Source: Adiantum capillus-veneris
Lineage: Eukaryota > Streptophyta > Polypodiopsida > Polypodiales > Pteridaceae
Assembly (NCBI GenBank): GCA_014529385.2
Contig: CM043942.1
Span: 30,900,969 to 30,964,968, forward strand
Reading direction: 5' to 3'
DNA length: 64,000 nucleotides
This document shows, piece by piece, positions 10,851-21,535 of the stretch. Both the position numbers and the translations under genes were made by a program. The notes under the pieces were generated by a model that worked only from the letters and a program-made list of their open reading frames with translations, was not told the DNA's origin and searched no databases. Every line of letters begins with the position of its first letter. The first letter of the stretch is position 1.

Positions 10851-11414
10851 CCCACCTTATGACTTCGAGACAAAATAAAAAATAATAAATTATTACCTAA
10901 AATTGTAGTCTCTAAGTAGAGTAACTCACACCATTAAGATCGGGGCATGTATACTTTACCCTAGTGGATAGCTGTATGACGTAAGCTCAATGTAGGGTTC
11001 TGTTGAATAGATAACGGGTTGTGTATAATCAACCTGAGCTAGGTACAATAAGCACGTAATGGTTTACGGACCGGGTATCGACCGTGTGAGCGGTTTATTA
11101 TCGGTTGCCAGGGTGTAACTTGGGACAATATGACTTGACCTTGCATTTAACTTGAAAATATCTCTGCTGTATACACTGAGTAGCGTTTAAAGTCTTCTCT
11201 GCATTTAGTTTTGTGCTTCCTGCTGCACGCCACTGCCTGTGTGCTAGGGTTTGGTTTGCAGGTGAATACAACAGCGAATGTGGTGCGACTTGGTTTGGAA
11301 CAACTGGATCTTTAGCTGAGGACAATCCCTGAGAATATGGCCCGTATGGGCGACCTCGAGTGTGGGTAAACTGTCCGAGTCTGTGGCGTAGCTTCTTTGA
11401 TAGGCATCAGAAAA

Positions 11415-11450
11415 TATAAAAGCCTCTTAAAGGTGAGTACTCATACTCAC
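11415..11450 (+). promoter_or_regulatory. A1 plus-strand TATA box and start-site stem-loop
   Basis: TATAAAAG (11415-11422) is followed by a perfect inverted repeat, GTGAGTA (11433-11439) and TACTCAC (11444-11450), with a four-base loop. Transcription expected 25-32 bases after the TATA box would begin inside or just after the stem. The same arrangement recurs in the other units with different stem bases. Confidence 0.55.
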
Positions 11451-11530
11451 TTAGCATCGTGCTGTGTATTCACCTGTGTGTGCATTCTAAACTGTGTGAG
11501 TTAGAAGCTATTTACTACTATGTGCTCAAC

Positions 11531-11587
11531 ATGTCGAAAAAGAATGGGAAGGAGATTGTGGAGGCTTCTGCGTCTCCTAATCTACAC
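11531..11587 (+). CDS. A1 plus-strand gene, putative first coding exon
   Basis: The first ATG after the TATA box encodes MSKKNGKEIVEASASPNLH and is followed by GT. A2 (15123-15176) and A3 (43041-43097) encode related peptides of the pattern M..K...K..V..SSS..(L/I)H, and each is followed directly by GTTA. The conservation of the peptide and the GT at its end suggest a short first exon of about 57 bases. No middle exons could be recognised. Function unknown. Confidence 0.4.
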
Positions 11588-13401
11588 GTTAACAAAAAGT
11601 TTTTCTTGCTCTCGAGACTGTCAAAAAATACTGTGAAGCTATGCTGAAAGTGTTTTGAAAGGCTTTGAAAAACCAGTAATTAGACTTTTTATTTATATAA
11701 ACCCTGTTCCGAAAACTGCTCTTTCTGGTTTATGGGGTGGAATGTGAGTGGTAGTCATGTTTTAGGACATATGGAAGTTGTGATTCTCTTTGACTAATGA
11801 TGTAAGGTTCCGTGAAATAAGCAGATTGTGGAAAGATTCTCTTTGACTAATGATGTAAGGTTCCGTGAAATAAGCAGATTGTGGTAACAAAAACCAGGTT
11901 CTATAAACCAGTTGTTTTGGATGTAATAAATTTGACCCTATCGGCTAAGAAATGCCAGGTCTCGAGTATGTCTAAATGTATGGCTGTATTGAGTATTGGA
12001 CTGCATTATGTTTAATAGGAAAAGGTAAGGCCATCTGGTGGATGATGCTAATCTTTGAAAAAAAAGCTACTTGATAGTAGGAATGTGCGTGTGAATGTGA
12101 TATCGCAGGTCTTTGAATAGAGCAGGGAATTCACAAAAAAAAAAAAAGCTCAAGACTGTGAGCAGTAATGGTCGGATACCTGGGTAAGTTGTAATACTAG
12201 TAGTTCGGAGTACTCTGGGTACATTGGCTGACCTCAGACTGATTCAGTTCATAGTACAGGTACCTAATTTTTTGAATTGTCTAAAGAGACTTTGAATGCA
12301 CTGAAAACTGGTTTGAGATGTGTTGCCATATCGGCTGATACTCTGTAGGTATTAAGTGGCATCACATACCCTATTATGGTGGTAAATAGCCCTTTTTTTT
12401 TGCTCGTTTTTACCATATTACATCACAAGATTGGAAGATTAGTGAAAGATTTTTGTGGCTAATCACTGATTCAGCATATCGACAGTATTCTGCTGGCCAT
12501 GGTTGGTTTGACCCTGGGTAATTCAATAAAATAAGCTTGACATCATTTTGCTCGCTTCGTATTCTCTCTCTAATATATATGAACATTTCTTTGCCTAGTA
12601 TCTTGCAATATATACAATGAAAAGTTTCTAGGTGATTGGTTTAAAAATATCTCGATAATATAAAGAAGGTCATAAATTTCCCTTTAGTTGATCTTGGCTG
12701 GTTACTCTTACTTCTATTCTATGTGGAAGATGTCTGGGCTGGCTCTATGAACTGAGTTGTCTAGGATATTATAGTATGAAATCTGGTTTATAACTGGCTT
12801 GTACAAAAATATGTCGGTCATGACATAATAACAAAGGTACTATTTGGTAAAAGTTGTGAATATAACTAGAGAGGGCTCTAGTTTGAAAATTGGTAATTAA
12901 TCAGATGTTGTTGGGGTATCTCAGTTAAAATAAAAAATAAAAAAATAATAAAAATAAAAATAAAAAAATAAAAATAAAAAAATAAATTTTGGAGTAGGAA
13001 CTGGTCCAAAAGTTTAATTTTTCTATACATCAAATTACAAAGGAGGGGTTGTCCTTAATAAACTGATATCTGGCTCGAGATGGCGTATAGAGTGAAGTTC
13101 TCTCTTATCTGATTAAGGGAGTAGTTCTTTTCAGCTTTGATAATCTTCCTAAAAAACTACTTAAAACTAAGGATAGGCAAGGAAAACTTTATAAAGTTAA
13201 TCGAGAAATAACCAGTTATATAGCTGCTCTATGGGGATTTCACTTTCCGTATCGGATTGGCAATAAACCAAGGAACTTTTTTTCTAAAAAAAACAAAGAA
13301 CTGTGTTTTTCTTATTGTGACATGGATAACAACTGGGATGCCCAGCATCACCTGCGTACAATCACGTACTAACAAATTGTTTCTTGTGGCTATGGGTGCA
13401 G

Positions 13402-13417
13402 GTGAGGGCTACCTTCT
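13402..13417 (+). pseudogene. A1 last-exon remnant
   Basis: A textbook branch point (TACTAAC) lies about 30 bases before GTGCAG at 13396-13401. The exon begins VRATFFD and is then stopped by TAA (13417-13419). A2 and A3 read VRAT(V/I)FDKNILF in the same place, so A1 has lost this exon by one AAA to TAA-type change. Confidence 0.4.
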
Positions 13418-13648
13418 TTGATTAAAACATTCTGTTCTTAACAAATGGCGGATCTCTTAATGTGAAGCAAAATGTCCCAGACTTTGGGATTGCTGTTTCT
13501 CGCAATATATTATGTTATCTTCATTACCTTGTACATAATTTATTTTCAACTGCAATTAAATTAATGTACAAATCCATTGTTTTATTCTAGAATTGTTGGT
13601 CTGTGAACAGGTAGTGTTCATTTGCGTATATATATAGATTTAGAACTG

Positions 13649-13651
<3 letters not shown>

Positions 13652-13681
<30 letters not shown>
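13652..13681. repeat. (AC)15 microsatellite at the end of A1
   Basis: A pure AC tract preceded by a short TATATATA run and GAACTGCTAC. It marks the A1/A2 boundary. Confidence 0.85.
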
Positions 13682-13684
<3 letters not shown>

Positions 13685-13779
13685 CTACTTGTGTTTTTTC
13701 TCTTACTTCACCACTTTATTTATGATGGAAAATCCTGATTTCTAGAAAGAAATAACCCCTTTTTTTCTTTCTTTCTCCC

Positions 13780-14295
13780 CTACATATCAAGTAAACCATC
13801 CATTACATGATCGCACAAACAACTATCACAGTAATAGGAGGTGTTTGCACGCTCAGCCAGGGGTAGGATACGGGTTGCCAAGACTACACCACACTCCTTA
13901 GTGTGAGGAGTGCAATTAAAATACCCTCGTAGTGTCTGCCCATATCCACGATACAAAAAATCCTTTTGTGGAGGAAGAAACTATGCTAGCAGATATAACC
14001 GCTCAGAAAACCCTTGCTGCATTGAATGTTCTACATAATAGTAGTGTGGCACTAGGCCCATGGCTTCTGCCACCATAGCCAGACGGATATTATTTTTAAA
14101 ATGCTCTCGACCCCAAAGAGTCACCCGCGTCACTCTATCCTTATATGTCCACCACTTAGTCTGAGTAACTGATGTTCCTAATTGCGGAAATAAATGTCAT
14201 TCATAACGGAGCAATGTGGTCCTCTTAGTAGACTCTTTCGACTGCTGAAGATGTGCAATGGATATTGCTAAAACCTGATCATCACTAGGAGTCAT
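13780..14295 (-). pseudogene. Unit A2 minus-strand frame, 172 codons with TGA and TAG inside
   Basis: This is a homologue of 10220-10735 with identical length. It starts MTPSDDQVLAISIAHLQQSK. An extra TGA replaces the residue after RYE (A1 has L, A3 has C). The amber codon at codon 105 (13983-13981) is shared with A1. The frame beyond the TAG is intact to TAG at 13780, and many codon differences from A1 are silent or conservative, such as RILPLAER with changed third bases. This points to selection on the protein for some time after the duplication. Confidence 0.55.
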
Positions 14296-14377
14296 AGCAT
14301 ATGTTGGATGAAAAAACTCTCAGAAAGCGACTCAAGGCAGATCTTTGTGCACTCACCCTTTCAAAAAGATTGCCCGT

Positions 14378-14387
14378 CTTTTATAGA
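14378..14387 (-). promoter_or_regulatory. TATA box of the A2 minus-strand gene
   Basis: Read on the minus strand this is a TCTATAAAAG-like element about 85 bases before the ATG at 14295. Downstream on that strand lies GGGTGAGTGCAC, which resembles the start-site motif used on the plus strand. Confidence 0.5.
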
Positions 14388-15022
14388 ACTACGTTGATAT
14401 CTATACTCATTGTTTATTGCTTCGAAATTCCCAAAATTAATTACTCCCTCACTTTATCTCACTTTGTAGTGACTGGCAAATTGTCTACTCTCTTAATGTG
14501 TCTAATTTATATGGCCTTCTAATTATAGTTGCCTTAGAAATATTGTTGTGTACAGATGGTGTTTTCACCCATTGATGTGAACAGGTGTATGTTTGGTAAA
14601 TTTATCTACTGGGCTTTTCGACCTCTCAACAACTGGCTAGACAACTTGGCTATCTACCAACTTGGTTAAAAAAGCATATTTATCTCACAACCCCTTTTTT
14701 TGGTGGGTATGCCTTTTAACTTATTAGTTATTTTATCCTTAGTTACCTTAGGGTAAAATTTCTCCTTGATACTTAAAATCGTTGTGATGTGAGAGAATAT
14801 CTGTGCTGAGTGATGCTCTGTGGGTTACTGCCGCACGTCCTTGTCTGCAAAATATGTGAGGCTAAGTGTGCGTAGATTGTGTGGAGGAGCCTTGCGCTGG
14901 CCGCTTGCATCCGGATCCGGTGTTGTAAATAATCCCTATATAGGGGGTCTTCAATGTAGACATCGTTGGCTGCAGTACCTGCTTGATTCTGGCTCCTTTT
15001 TCTATGGAGTAGCTTCTTCTCC

Positions 15023-15058
15023 TATAAATACACTGGAAGGTGAGTCTTTATGAGTCAC
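15023..15058 (+). promoter_or_regulatory. A2 plus-strand TATA box and start-site motif
   Basis: TATAAATA (15023-15030) is followed by GTGAGTC..TGAGTCAC, then TTAGCAT. The stem is weaker here (GTGA with TCAC, 15040-15043 and 15055-15058), but spacing and flanks match A1. Confidence 0.5.
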
Positions 15059-15122
15059 TTAGCATTGGGTTTTGTAACGTCTGTTTTGCGTTCATTTTCT
15101 GGTTTGATGTGGTGTCCTCATC

Positions 15123-15176
15123 ATGCTGAAAAAAACTAATAAGGCGGTGATGGATTCGTCGTCCTCAAATCTACAT
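15123..15176 (+). CDS. A2 plus-strand gene, putative first coding exon
   Basis: Encodes an 18-residue peptide, M-L-K-K-T-N-K-A-V-M-D-S-S-S-S-N-L-H, followed by GTTAGC. It is homologous to the A1 and A3 first exons and one codon shorter than either. Confidence 0.4.
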
Positions 15177-17403
15177 GTTAGCTGATATTTTCTTAAAAGC
15201 CTCAAGCATTGTCATAATCTGGACTGTTTTTTGCTAATATTTGGATGGGAAATATAATGGTTGGTATGCATTTTGTATACTGCCACTCAATATGACGGGG
15301 TTTTTTTTCGATTAAAGTTATGGGAAGATTGCTTAGACTCATTGTCTTGATAAAATTTGTGAACTACATCTTGACGTTTTGCTGCCAGATCTCGATTTGA
15401 TAAAGAACTTGACCATGATTGGGAATATCTTGATGGTTGTTTCCATGCATAATAGTGTGTCTATTAAAAGATTGAGCATAGATTTTTTGAGGCGTAGTAC
15501 GACTTATTGCCTAATTTTGGATTTGTTACTTTTGTCTCAAAGTCCTAAACTTAGTCATGTAGATTGTACCCTTTTCCTACTATAGTATTACATACCTGTT
15601 GGGTTGAAGAAAATTTTGAAATGCTTTCTCCATGCTTACTATGGAAACTATCAATGAGTATCATATTGTGTGTGACCTTGTCACTAAACCGTTAGAAATC
15701 TCGGTTCTTTTTTGGGTTATTTATCTATGGCTGGGTAACTTGTTCTGGATTATAGACATCCCTTTTTAGATCTTACGAAATTTGACTTTAAACTTACTCA
15801 TTATAAAGTTGTGGCAAAAATCTGGTCCTTCTTGTCCTATACAAGTATGGCTTCTATTAAACCATGCTCTCTTTGACCAAGCTTACCGTACAGGATGGCT
15901 TCATAAACTAGTCGACTAGCTAACATGGTTTTTGACTTTCTTGAAATCCTAAAAACAATATATGCTGGTATGGTTGACCTAAAGCTATGGCATGAATACT
16001 AGATCGACCGGTATACTAAATAAAATCGGTGCACTTTGACTGTAGCCTTGTTGCTACCTATGCTCGAGACTTAAAAATGATGTCTCTACTATGATTATGC
16101 CTGGCAGTATAAAAAATTGCTATGAATGATGATACTGTTCTTTTCCATGTAATGTAGTGATTTACGTTTAGATGCTTGAAACTTGAAAATAATTTTTGCA
16201 GACTTAGCTTTGCCTTGTTACTTTCTTACAGGAGATAACTTTTAAGGATATTGCTCTAATATGTTGTTCACTTACTAACGGAAGCAGGACTTGTTTTTGA
16301 ACTTGACCTTTGTTTTATACATGGTCGTATGGTTTGCATACCTATTCTGAGGTTATGAGGTTATGACTCCAGCTAGTTGTTTTGGGACTATTTTTTGATG
16401 CTATGAAATACCAAATCCCGAAACTAATTCACTTGTTGGTTGATGAAGGACATCCAGATTTGGTAAACTAGGTTGGAAGGTTATGAGCATTTGATCAGTA
16501 GGAGTTGATTAAAAATGAAAATAATAAAGTTATCTTGCCTGCTAATGTTTGTTACTTGATTGTTCACACCTCTACGGGTATAACTTGTTAAATAACTGAC
16601 GCATCTTGTTTTTTAAAAAGAAAGATGGGTCTCCAGCTTTAATAAAAATCTTTAAACATGAATGTTTTTTAAACATCACTTACGGTATCAATACTTGATG
16701 GAATGACCCCACTCTTGCATAATGAAGACCGATGAAAAATTACTTGTTTAAAAGTAAGTGCTGGTTCGTCGTCCTTTTGCTTGTACTGGTCTATATCACC
16801 TGCTTTTAGCGGATTGTCTATGCCAAGTTTATAGACCTTCGCAACTGGTATGAACGTTACTAGACTATCACTAAGTGAGCGAAACTTTGATTATATGGCT
16901 CTTCAGATAAGAGTTGTTGTTGGGCTTGTTTCTTCAGTTGGTACTGATTGTGCAAGCTATTGCTTTTTTCCTAGCATACATGACTTCGAGAAATGGAAAG
17001 ACTAGTTTTCTATAGATTAAAACAATTAAATTATTTGTCTATTTTCTTGCTCTTGCTTAAAAAATGTGTAAACCTACTTTGGTTGGTTATATTTAGATGG
17101 AAATCATTGGTTAGTAGCATATTTTGCGACTTTATGAGATACTTGTTTTTTGAAGAATATGTTGATTATGGCATAATATGAGACTTAGATAAAGAAAGGG
17201 CTTATGGTTTAGTTTCTATAAAATAATTTTTTTTTAAAGCCTTGAGAAGAGGCTCACTCCCGAAAAAAAAGGGGTATTCCTAGTGTAAACTCTAATATTT
17301 TACATATTAAAGAACGGTTTGTTTTTTCATTGTGACATGGATAACAACTAGTATGCCCAGCATCACCTCTGTATAGCCACGTGCTAACAATCTGTTCATG
17401 CAG

Positions 17404-17499
17404 GTGAGGGCTACCGTCTTTGATAAAAACATTCTATTCTTTGTGGTAGATGACTGGGAGCTATTCGCTTACCTGAAGCAACTACATGCCAGAGTCTAG
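17404..17499 (+). CDS. A2 plus-strand gene, putative last exon
   Basis: After the branch-point-like GTGCTAAC and CATGCAG (ending 17403), a 32-codon exon reads VRATVFDKNILFFVVDDWEL, then FAYLKQLHARV and TAG. A3 reads a close relative (VRATIFDKNILFYVVVD). The acceptor AG is followed by GTGAGG, so the exon start itself looks like a donor; the protein conservation argues for use as an acceptor. Function unknown. Confidence 0.45.
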   Translation: MRATVFDKNILFFVVDDWELFAYLKQLHARV

Positions 17500-17658
17500 G
17501 ATGACTATTTCCCAAGCTTTACTTATTATCTTTACTACCTTGTACAAAATTTATTTTCAAATGCAAAAATTATTGTACTAAACCATTGTACTTGCCTAGA
17601 ATTATTGGTCTGTGAACTGTATAGTTCGTTTGCGTATGTATTTGTATTTATTTATAAC

Positions 17659-17665
<7 letters not shown>

Positions 17666-17731
<66 letters not shown>
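17666..17731. repeat. (AC)n microsatellite at the end of A2
   Basis: About 33 AC units closing the A2 unit, preceded by TTTATAACTATT as in A3. Confidence 0.9.
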
Positions 17732-17736
<5 letters not shown>

Positions 17737-17940
17737 GTTCCTAAGAGCTCCTAACTTATTTATTTTTTTAACTCCTAAAGATTCACTTTGTTAGGGTCCA
17801 CAACATGGGACTAAACTTGCCGTGAAGGCGCTAGGGTTATTACCTCTGCAACGTAGGCGGCCTCATTGTCTCAGTAGGGAGTCGCTCCACTCATGCGGAT
17901 TCTGCTCACTGCAAGGATTTGGCAGCCCACCTCCCTCCTC

Positions 17941-17976
17941 TATAAAAAGAGGTGAGGGCGCTTCTCTGCCCCTCAC
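17941..17976 (+). promoter_or_regulatory. B1 TATA box and start-site stem-loop
   Basis: TATAAAAA (17941-17948) is followed by GTGAGGG (17952-17958) and CCCTCAC (17970-17976), a perfect seven-base stem whose bases differ from those of A1 on both arms. CTTAGC follows as in A1. The next ATG (about 18033) starts MELATIVTQ. Confidence 0.55.
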
Positions 17977-19630
17977 TTAGCTTTGTTTGTTGTTCTGCTT
18001 AAAAAGAATTGCATTTTTTTTTACACTGAAGTATGGAGCTCGCTACAATAGTCACTCAGGTTGGCCACTCTACCCATGCATATTTATTTGTAGGTTTTGA
18101 TAAAAAGGGGCAATTTCACTTTGTTAACATTGCTGTAGCTAGTGTTTGATATTGTGGGTCTGCATGAGGTTTTCACTCTGAGCCTGGTTATGGTCCTCCA
18201 TGGATGGTGAGTATGTATGATAATGATATTGTGGCGTGGCCTTTTACCAAGAAAGGTAAAGGTCTTTCGAGTACCAAGTGACTGTTGTACTTCATGGTTA
18301 CTAAGAAAGGTAAAGGTTTTTTGGGTACCAATAGCTACCATTCATATTCTCTGTTTTTTAATGGCTGATCTAGGTTTTCATTGGCTTTTGAATCGGTTTT
18401 TTGCTGCCACTTTACTGAGCCTGACATTACTCTGTTGGCAGTATAACCGAGCCTACCTTGGTGACTTAATGAGCATTAGAATGCTGTGTGGTTTACTTAA
18501 ATACTGTCACTTTTTTCACTTAAGATTTATAACACCATCAAAGACTTGACTGGCCTTGTATATTGGATAGCTATTGATACTTACATAGGTTGGAGGCATT
18601 TACTACGCACTAACTATGATTGGGTGGTTACATACATGGGGGATGATGTCTTTGTGTCCTACTGCACACTGCTTTTTATGTATTATGAAAAATCCACACA
18701 ATGATCTTTAGGGTGTTGTACCCGGCTCTGCCGACTATGGGTGCACTTGGCCTTTACTTTGGTAAGGTTAGGATATACATTACAGGTTTGGCATTCACTC
18801 GGCTAGATGTTGCTCTAGTTATTGCTTTGATTATTGTTATGGTGCTAGTTTCTTAAAAAAGAGACCATGGTTCAGAGTAAGGCCTGGCTTTTAGCAACGC
18901 TCCTTGTTACTTGGATGGCTTAAGAGAAGTATATGGTAAAAGATGTACAAATTAAGGGATGATTTGGAGTCCATTCACTATGATGGGTATCTAACCTAAA
19001 AGCAAGTCTAAACAAGATTTATTTTTTTAAAAAAACTGTATATAAAACTTTTTATAAACTTCATTTGGTAGAGCTTTCATATACTGATAAAACTATTGAA
19101 AATATATGGAAAGGAGGAATTCTAACACTGGGATTAGAAGGGGTGATTGCCTTCTAAACCGAATGGTACTCTTTGACTAGAAACTCTGGGATTCTTTTAA
19201 GAAAATGAGGGAAAATATATATTTTGTTTTACTTTGGACTTAGCTTGTAAAAGTTTTTTAAAAAAGTTTGTAAGATGGACATGGATAACAATAGTATAGT
19301 CAATTAATACCTGTAAAACACATCCAAGGCTAACTGAATTGTTGTCTTGTTTGAATGGATGCAAGTAAGGACTCTATCTTATCTTGGAAGGTTTTTTTGA
19401 CTTTGGCAAGCTATCCTACAGTGGATTACACATTCACTTACTACTTGGGAAGTTCGTCTATTATTTGTATACTGGAACGAGACTGGAACGAGACCTCATT
19501 CTTACAAACATTGTACAAAAATAATTCTAAGACTGAGTTGTTTTTGTACTTATCATTTCATTTTTTCTAAAGCCAGCTGTCTTTTGAATGTAAAAAGTTC
19601 AATTATGTCATATTATTTATGGTAAAACAG

Positions 19631-19631
<1 letters not shown>

Positions 19632-19690
<59 letters not shown>
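19632..19690. repeat. (CA)n microsatellite at the end of B1
   Basis: About 29 CA units closing unit B1. Confidence 0.9.
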
Positions 19691-19691
<1 letters not shown>

Positions 19692-20005
19692 CAGTATACA
19701 TTGAGGGTAAACAACTATAGCACTTGCGAAATCACCATCGATACATATGGGGTATCCTTGTGAAGAACGCTACAACCACCTGATCCGGGATAGACTAGCT
19801 ACCAGAATAACCAGTAGGTAGGTGCTCATGCACCTACTTAGAAACTAATTGTGACATGATAATCTAATGCTGATGCATGTTAACTTGGTAAAATTGGACT
19901 GCTTTGCATAAGTAAAGAACATTTAATCATAAGGAAACTAGATGTGGCATGCTTATTTGATACTATTTTGATAAAGCTATTTGACATAAATTGATGAATA
20001 AGAGT
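19691..20005. other. Flank between unit B1 and the LTR element
   Basis: About 315 bases with no ORF, repeat or motif that I recognise. It ends at the target-site duplication of the gag-only retrotransposon. Confidence 0.4.
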
Positions 20006-20010
20006 GATAC

Positions 20011-20289
20011 TGTTAACCCTCACGGCACACGGACACCGTAACCGTATTATGTATTTGGTAGAGTCAGGTACCGGGCTTGTCGGACCAATAGGGAAAGGTA
20101 GAGTGATCGCCGATGAGAGGCGCACTCTAACACGAACATGCTAGGGTTAGTTGGCTAAGCATGGGCGCCCAAGTGTGAATGGGGTGAGCTCCTATAAAAG
20201 CCAACTAAACCTAATTTTTACTCATTCTCTCATTTGTGCAATAGAAGAGTGCTCTTGCTCCATCTCCATCTTCTTCTTCTTCACCTCCT

Positions 20290-20320
<31 letters not shown>

Positions 20321-20570
20321 GAGAGTGTGTGTGCGATCGAGCATTACGAAGGCACGACGGCGGCGAAGCGGTTGAGCGCGGCACGACTGCAGCTTCTTCT
20401 TCATCGCGGCGAGGAATCCACCACGAAGGCGAGCGTAGAGCGGTGAGTGACACACCCTTTGTTTTCTTGAGCTTGCTAGTTTAGGCTTGTTGTGTGCTTG
20501 GAGCCGTTTGTGGCTCGCATACGGTGTATTGGCAAGTCCCTTGCTTCGACAGTGCGGCAAGGAGCGCACA
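20011..20570 (+). repeat. 5' LTR of the gag-only element (560 bp)
   Basis: Begins TGTTAACCCTC and ends GCGCACA. TATAAAAG lies at 20193-20200, so transcription should start near 20225. A (GT)n(GA)n tract at about 20290-20330 is shorter than its counterpart in the 3' LTR and explains the 16-base length difference. Confidence 0.95.
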
Positions 20571-20574
20571 TTTT

Positions 20575-20592
20575 TGGCGCCGCTGCCGGGGA
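20575..20592 (+). other. Primer binding site
   Basis: TGGCGCCGCTGCCGGGGA lies four bases after the 5' LTR. It matches, apart from about one base, the tRNA-Asp-type primer site common in plant Ty3 elements (TGGCGCCGTTGCCGGGGA). Confidence 0.8.
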
Positions 20593-21535
20593 TATGCCCT
20601 ACACTAAGCTCGGTTAGCACTTTACGCTTCCTTGTGGTGCAATTTCTATCATAGGAAAGGCAGGGAAGGAGTGTGTGGAGAATTCTGTTTTTTGCGTTTT
20701 CTGCATTTGCTGTCAAGTTTCAATTTCTGCTGTTGTCTGCGTTTTTTCAATTTCTGCAATTTCTGCATTTTCAAGTTCGGCGTTTTCAATTTCTGCGATT
20801 TTCTGCATTTCTGTGTTTTCAATTCTGCAATTTCTGCATATCTGCGTTTTCAATTTCTGTATTTTCTGCACCAAAAAAAAAAAAATTTAATTTTTTTTTA
20901 TTTTTTCTCCAAAAAAAAAAATTCTGGAAAAAAAAATAAAAATAAAAAAAAAAATTCGGAAATTAAAAACGCGAGTGAGCGGGTGGCGAAATTTTTCGAA
21001 AATAAAAAACGTGACTCTTAAAATGGACGGGTTGGTTTGTATAAACGGACGGGTTGGTTTGTATAAAAGGACGGGTTGGTTTGTATAAAAGATAGATCGA
21101 GATCGGGATCATTTTCCCAAGCCCAAGCCCAAGCCCAAGCCCAGGCCCAGGCCCAAGTCCTCAGTCTTATGATATACACTAGACTCACTCTTATATATAT
21201 ACCCTACTCCCTCAAGAGAGAATGAGAGCATGTGGGACAAGTCCTCCACTCTCCTCCTTTCTCTTCCCACTTGCACCCTTAGACTTTCTAGTTTGGGCCT
21301 AGTTCCCTACTGGAAATTGACAGTTTTAGGGATTTCGAGGGCATAGAGTGACCAAACGGAGGGCTGTAAAGCACGGCACGACCCTCTGACCGATACGCTC
21401 GTTTCGAGCTATCACACGGCCCATTCCACGACACGCTCTAAAAAATCTAGCAAAAAAACAAACAAAAAACACGCTAAAAACTAGTCACAAGGCCTCCTAG
21501 AGCAGCTTTTTGACACCTTAGGGTATCAAAAGCAC
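20593..21535 (+). other. Leader of the gag-only element
   Basis: Non-coding. It holds repeated TTTTCAATTTCTGC-like words (about 20700-20870), A-rich runs (20872-20960), a 22-base unit GACGGGTTGGTTTGTATAAA in three copies (about 21025-21091), and a CCCAAG/CCCAGG hexamer array (21117-21157). Packaging or dimerisation signals would be expected here, but none can be named. Confidence 0.6.

Larger units (their letters stand above)
10135..13681. other. Unit A1: divergent two-gene module of unknown family
   Basis: This is the first of three A-type units (A2 at 13682-17731, A3 at about 41690-45185). Reading outward from the centre, the minus strand has a TATA box (10841-10850) and a 172-codon frame (10735-10220). 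The plus strand has a TATA box (11415-11422), a stem-loop, a short first exon (11531-11587), about 1.8 kb of intron-like DNA, a branch point with acceptor and last exon from 13402, and finally a (CA)n tract (13652-13681). The three units align over most of their length but are clearly diverged. A1 also holds a 52-base tandem duplication at about 11786-11885 and an A/T-rich AAAATAA-type run near 12930-12990. The family is unknown to me. It could be an old duplicated gene pair or a transposon with two transcription units. Confidence 0.6.
13682..17731. other. Unit A2: divergent two-gene module of unknown family
   Basis: Same order of parts as A1. The minus-strand frame is at 14295-13780 with its TATA box at 14387-14378. 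The plus-strand TATA box is at 15023-15030, the first exon at 15123-15176, the acceptor at 17403 and the last exon from 17404. A long (AC)n tract (about 17666-17731) ends the unit. The conserved 3' block (CTTGTACAAAATTTATTTTC, then TCTAGAATTAT..GTCTGTGAAC in similar form) precedes the CA tract in A1, A2 and A3 alike. The 2.2 kb between the exons contains no long ORF. Confidence 0.6.
17732..19690 (+). other. Unit B1: shorter relative of the A units
   Basis: B1 and B2 (45186-47255) align with each other. They share with A the TATA box plus stem-loop plus TTAGC, a short first exon (MELAT..), the ACATGGATAACAAC block, a branch-point-like site, GCAG-type acceptor, and a terminal CA tract (19632-19690). 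No minus-strand frame like that of A is visible. A local duplication (AAGAAAGGTAAAGGT.TTT..GTACCAA) sits at about 18241-18275 and 18296-18331. In B1 the acceptor reads GCAAG rather than GCAG and may be dead. The order A2-B1 is repeated as A3-B2, so the pair was duplicated as a block or existed before the intervening transposons arrived. Confidence 0.55.

Noticed and set aside
10135-13681. A units as integrated circular ssDNA virus (divergent genes from a common promoter region)
   Set aside because: No Rep motifs, no nonanucleotide origin and no capsid-like frame are visible, and intron signals do not fit.
20673-21021. ORFs in the leader (FNFCIFCF-like peptides)
   Set aside because: They come from TTTTCAATTTCTGC repeats and A-rich runs and lie in the untranslated leader of the retrotransposon.
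21118-21157. CRISPR-like array
   Set aside because: It is a simple hexamer repeat without spacers in a plant retroelement leader.
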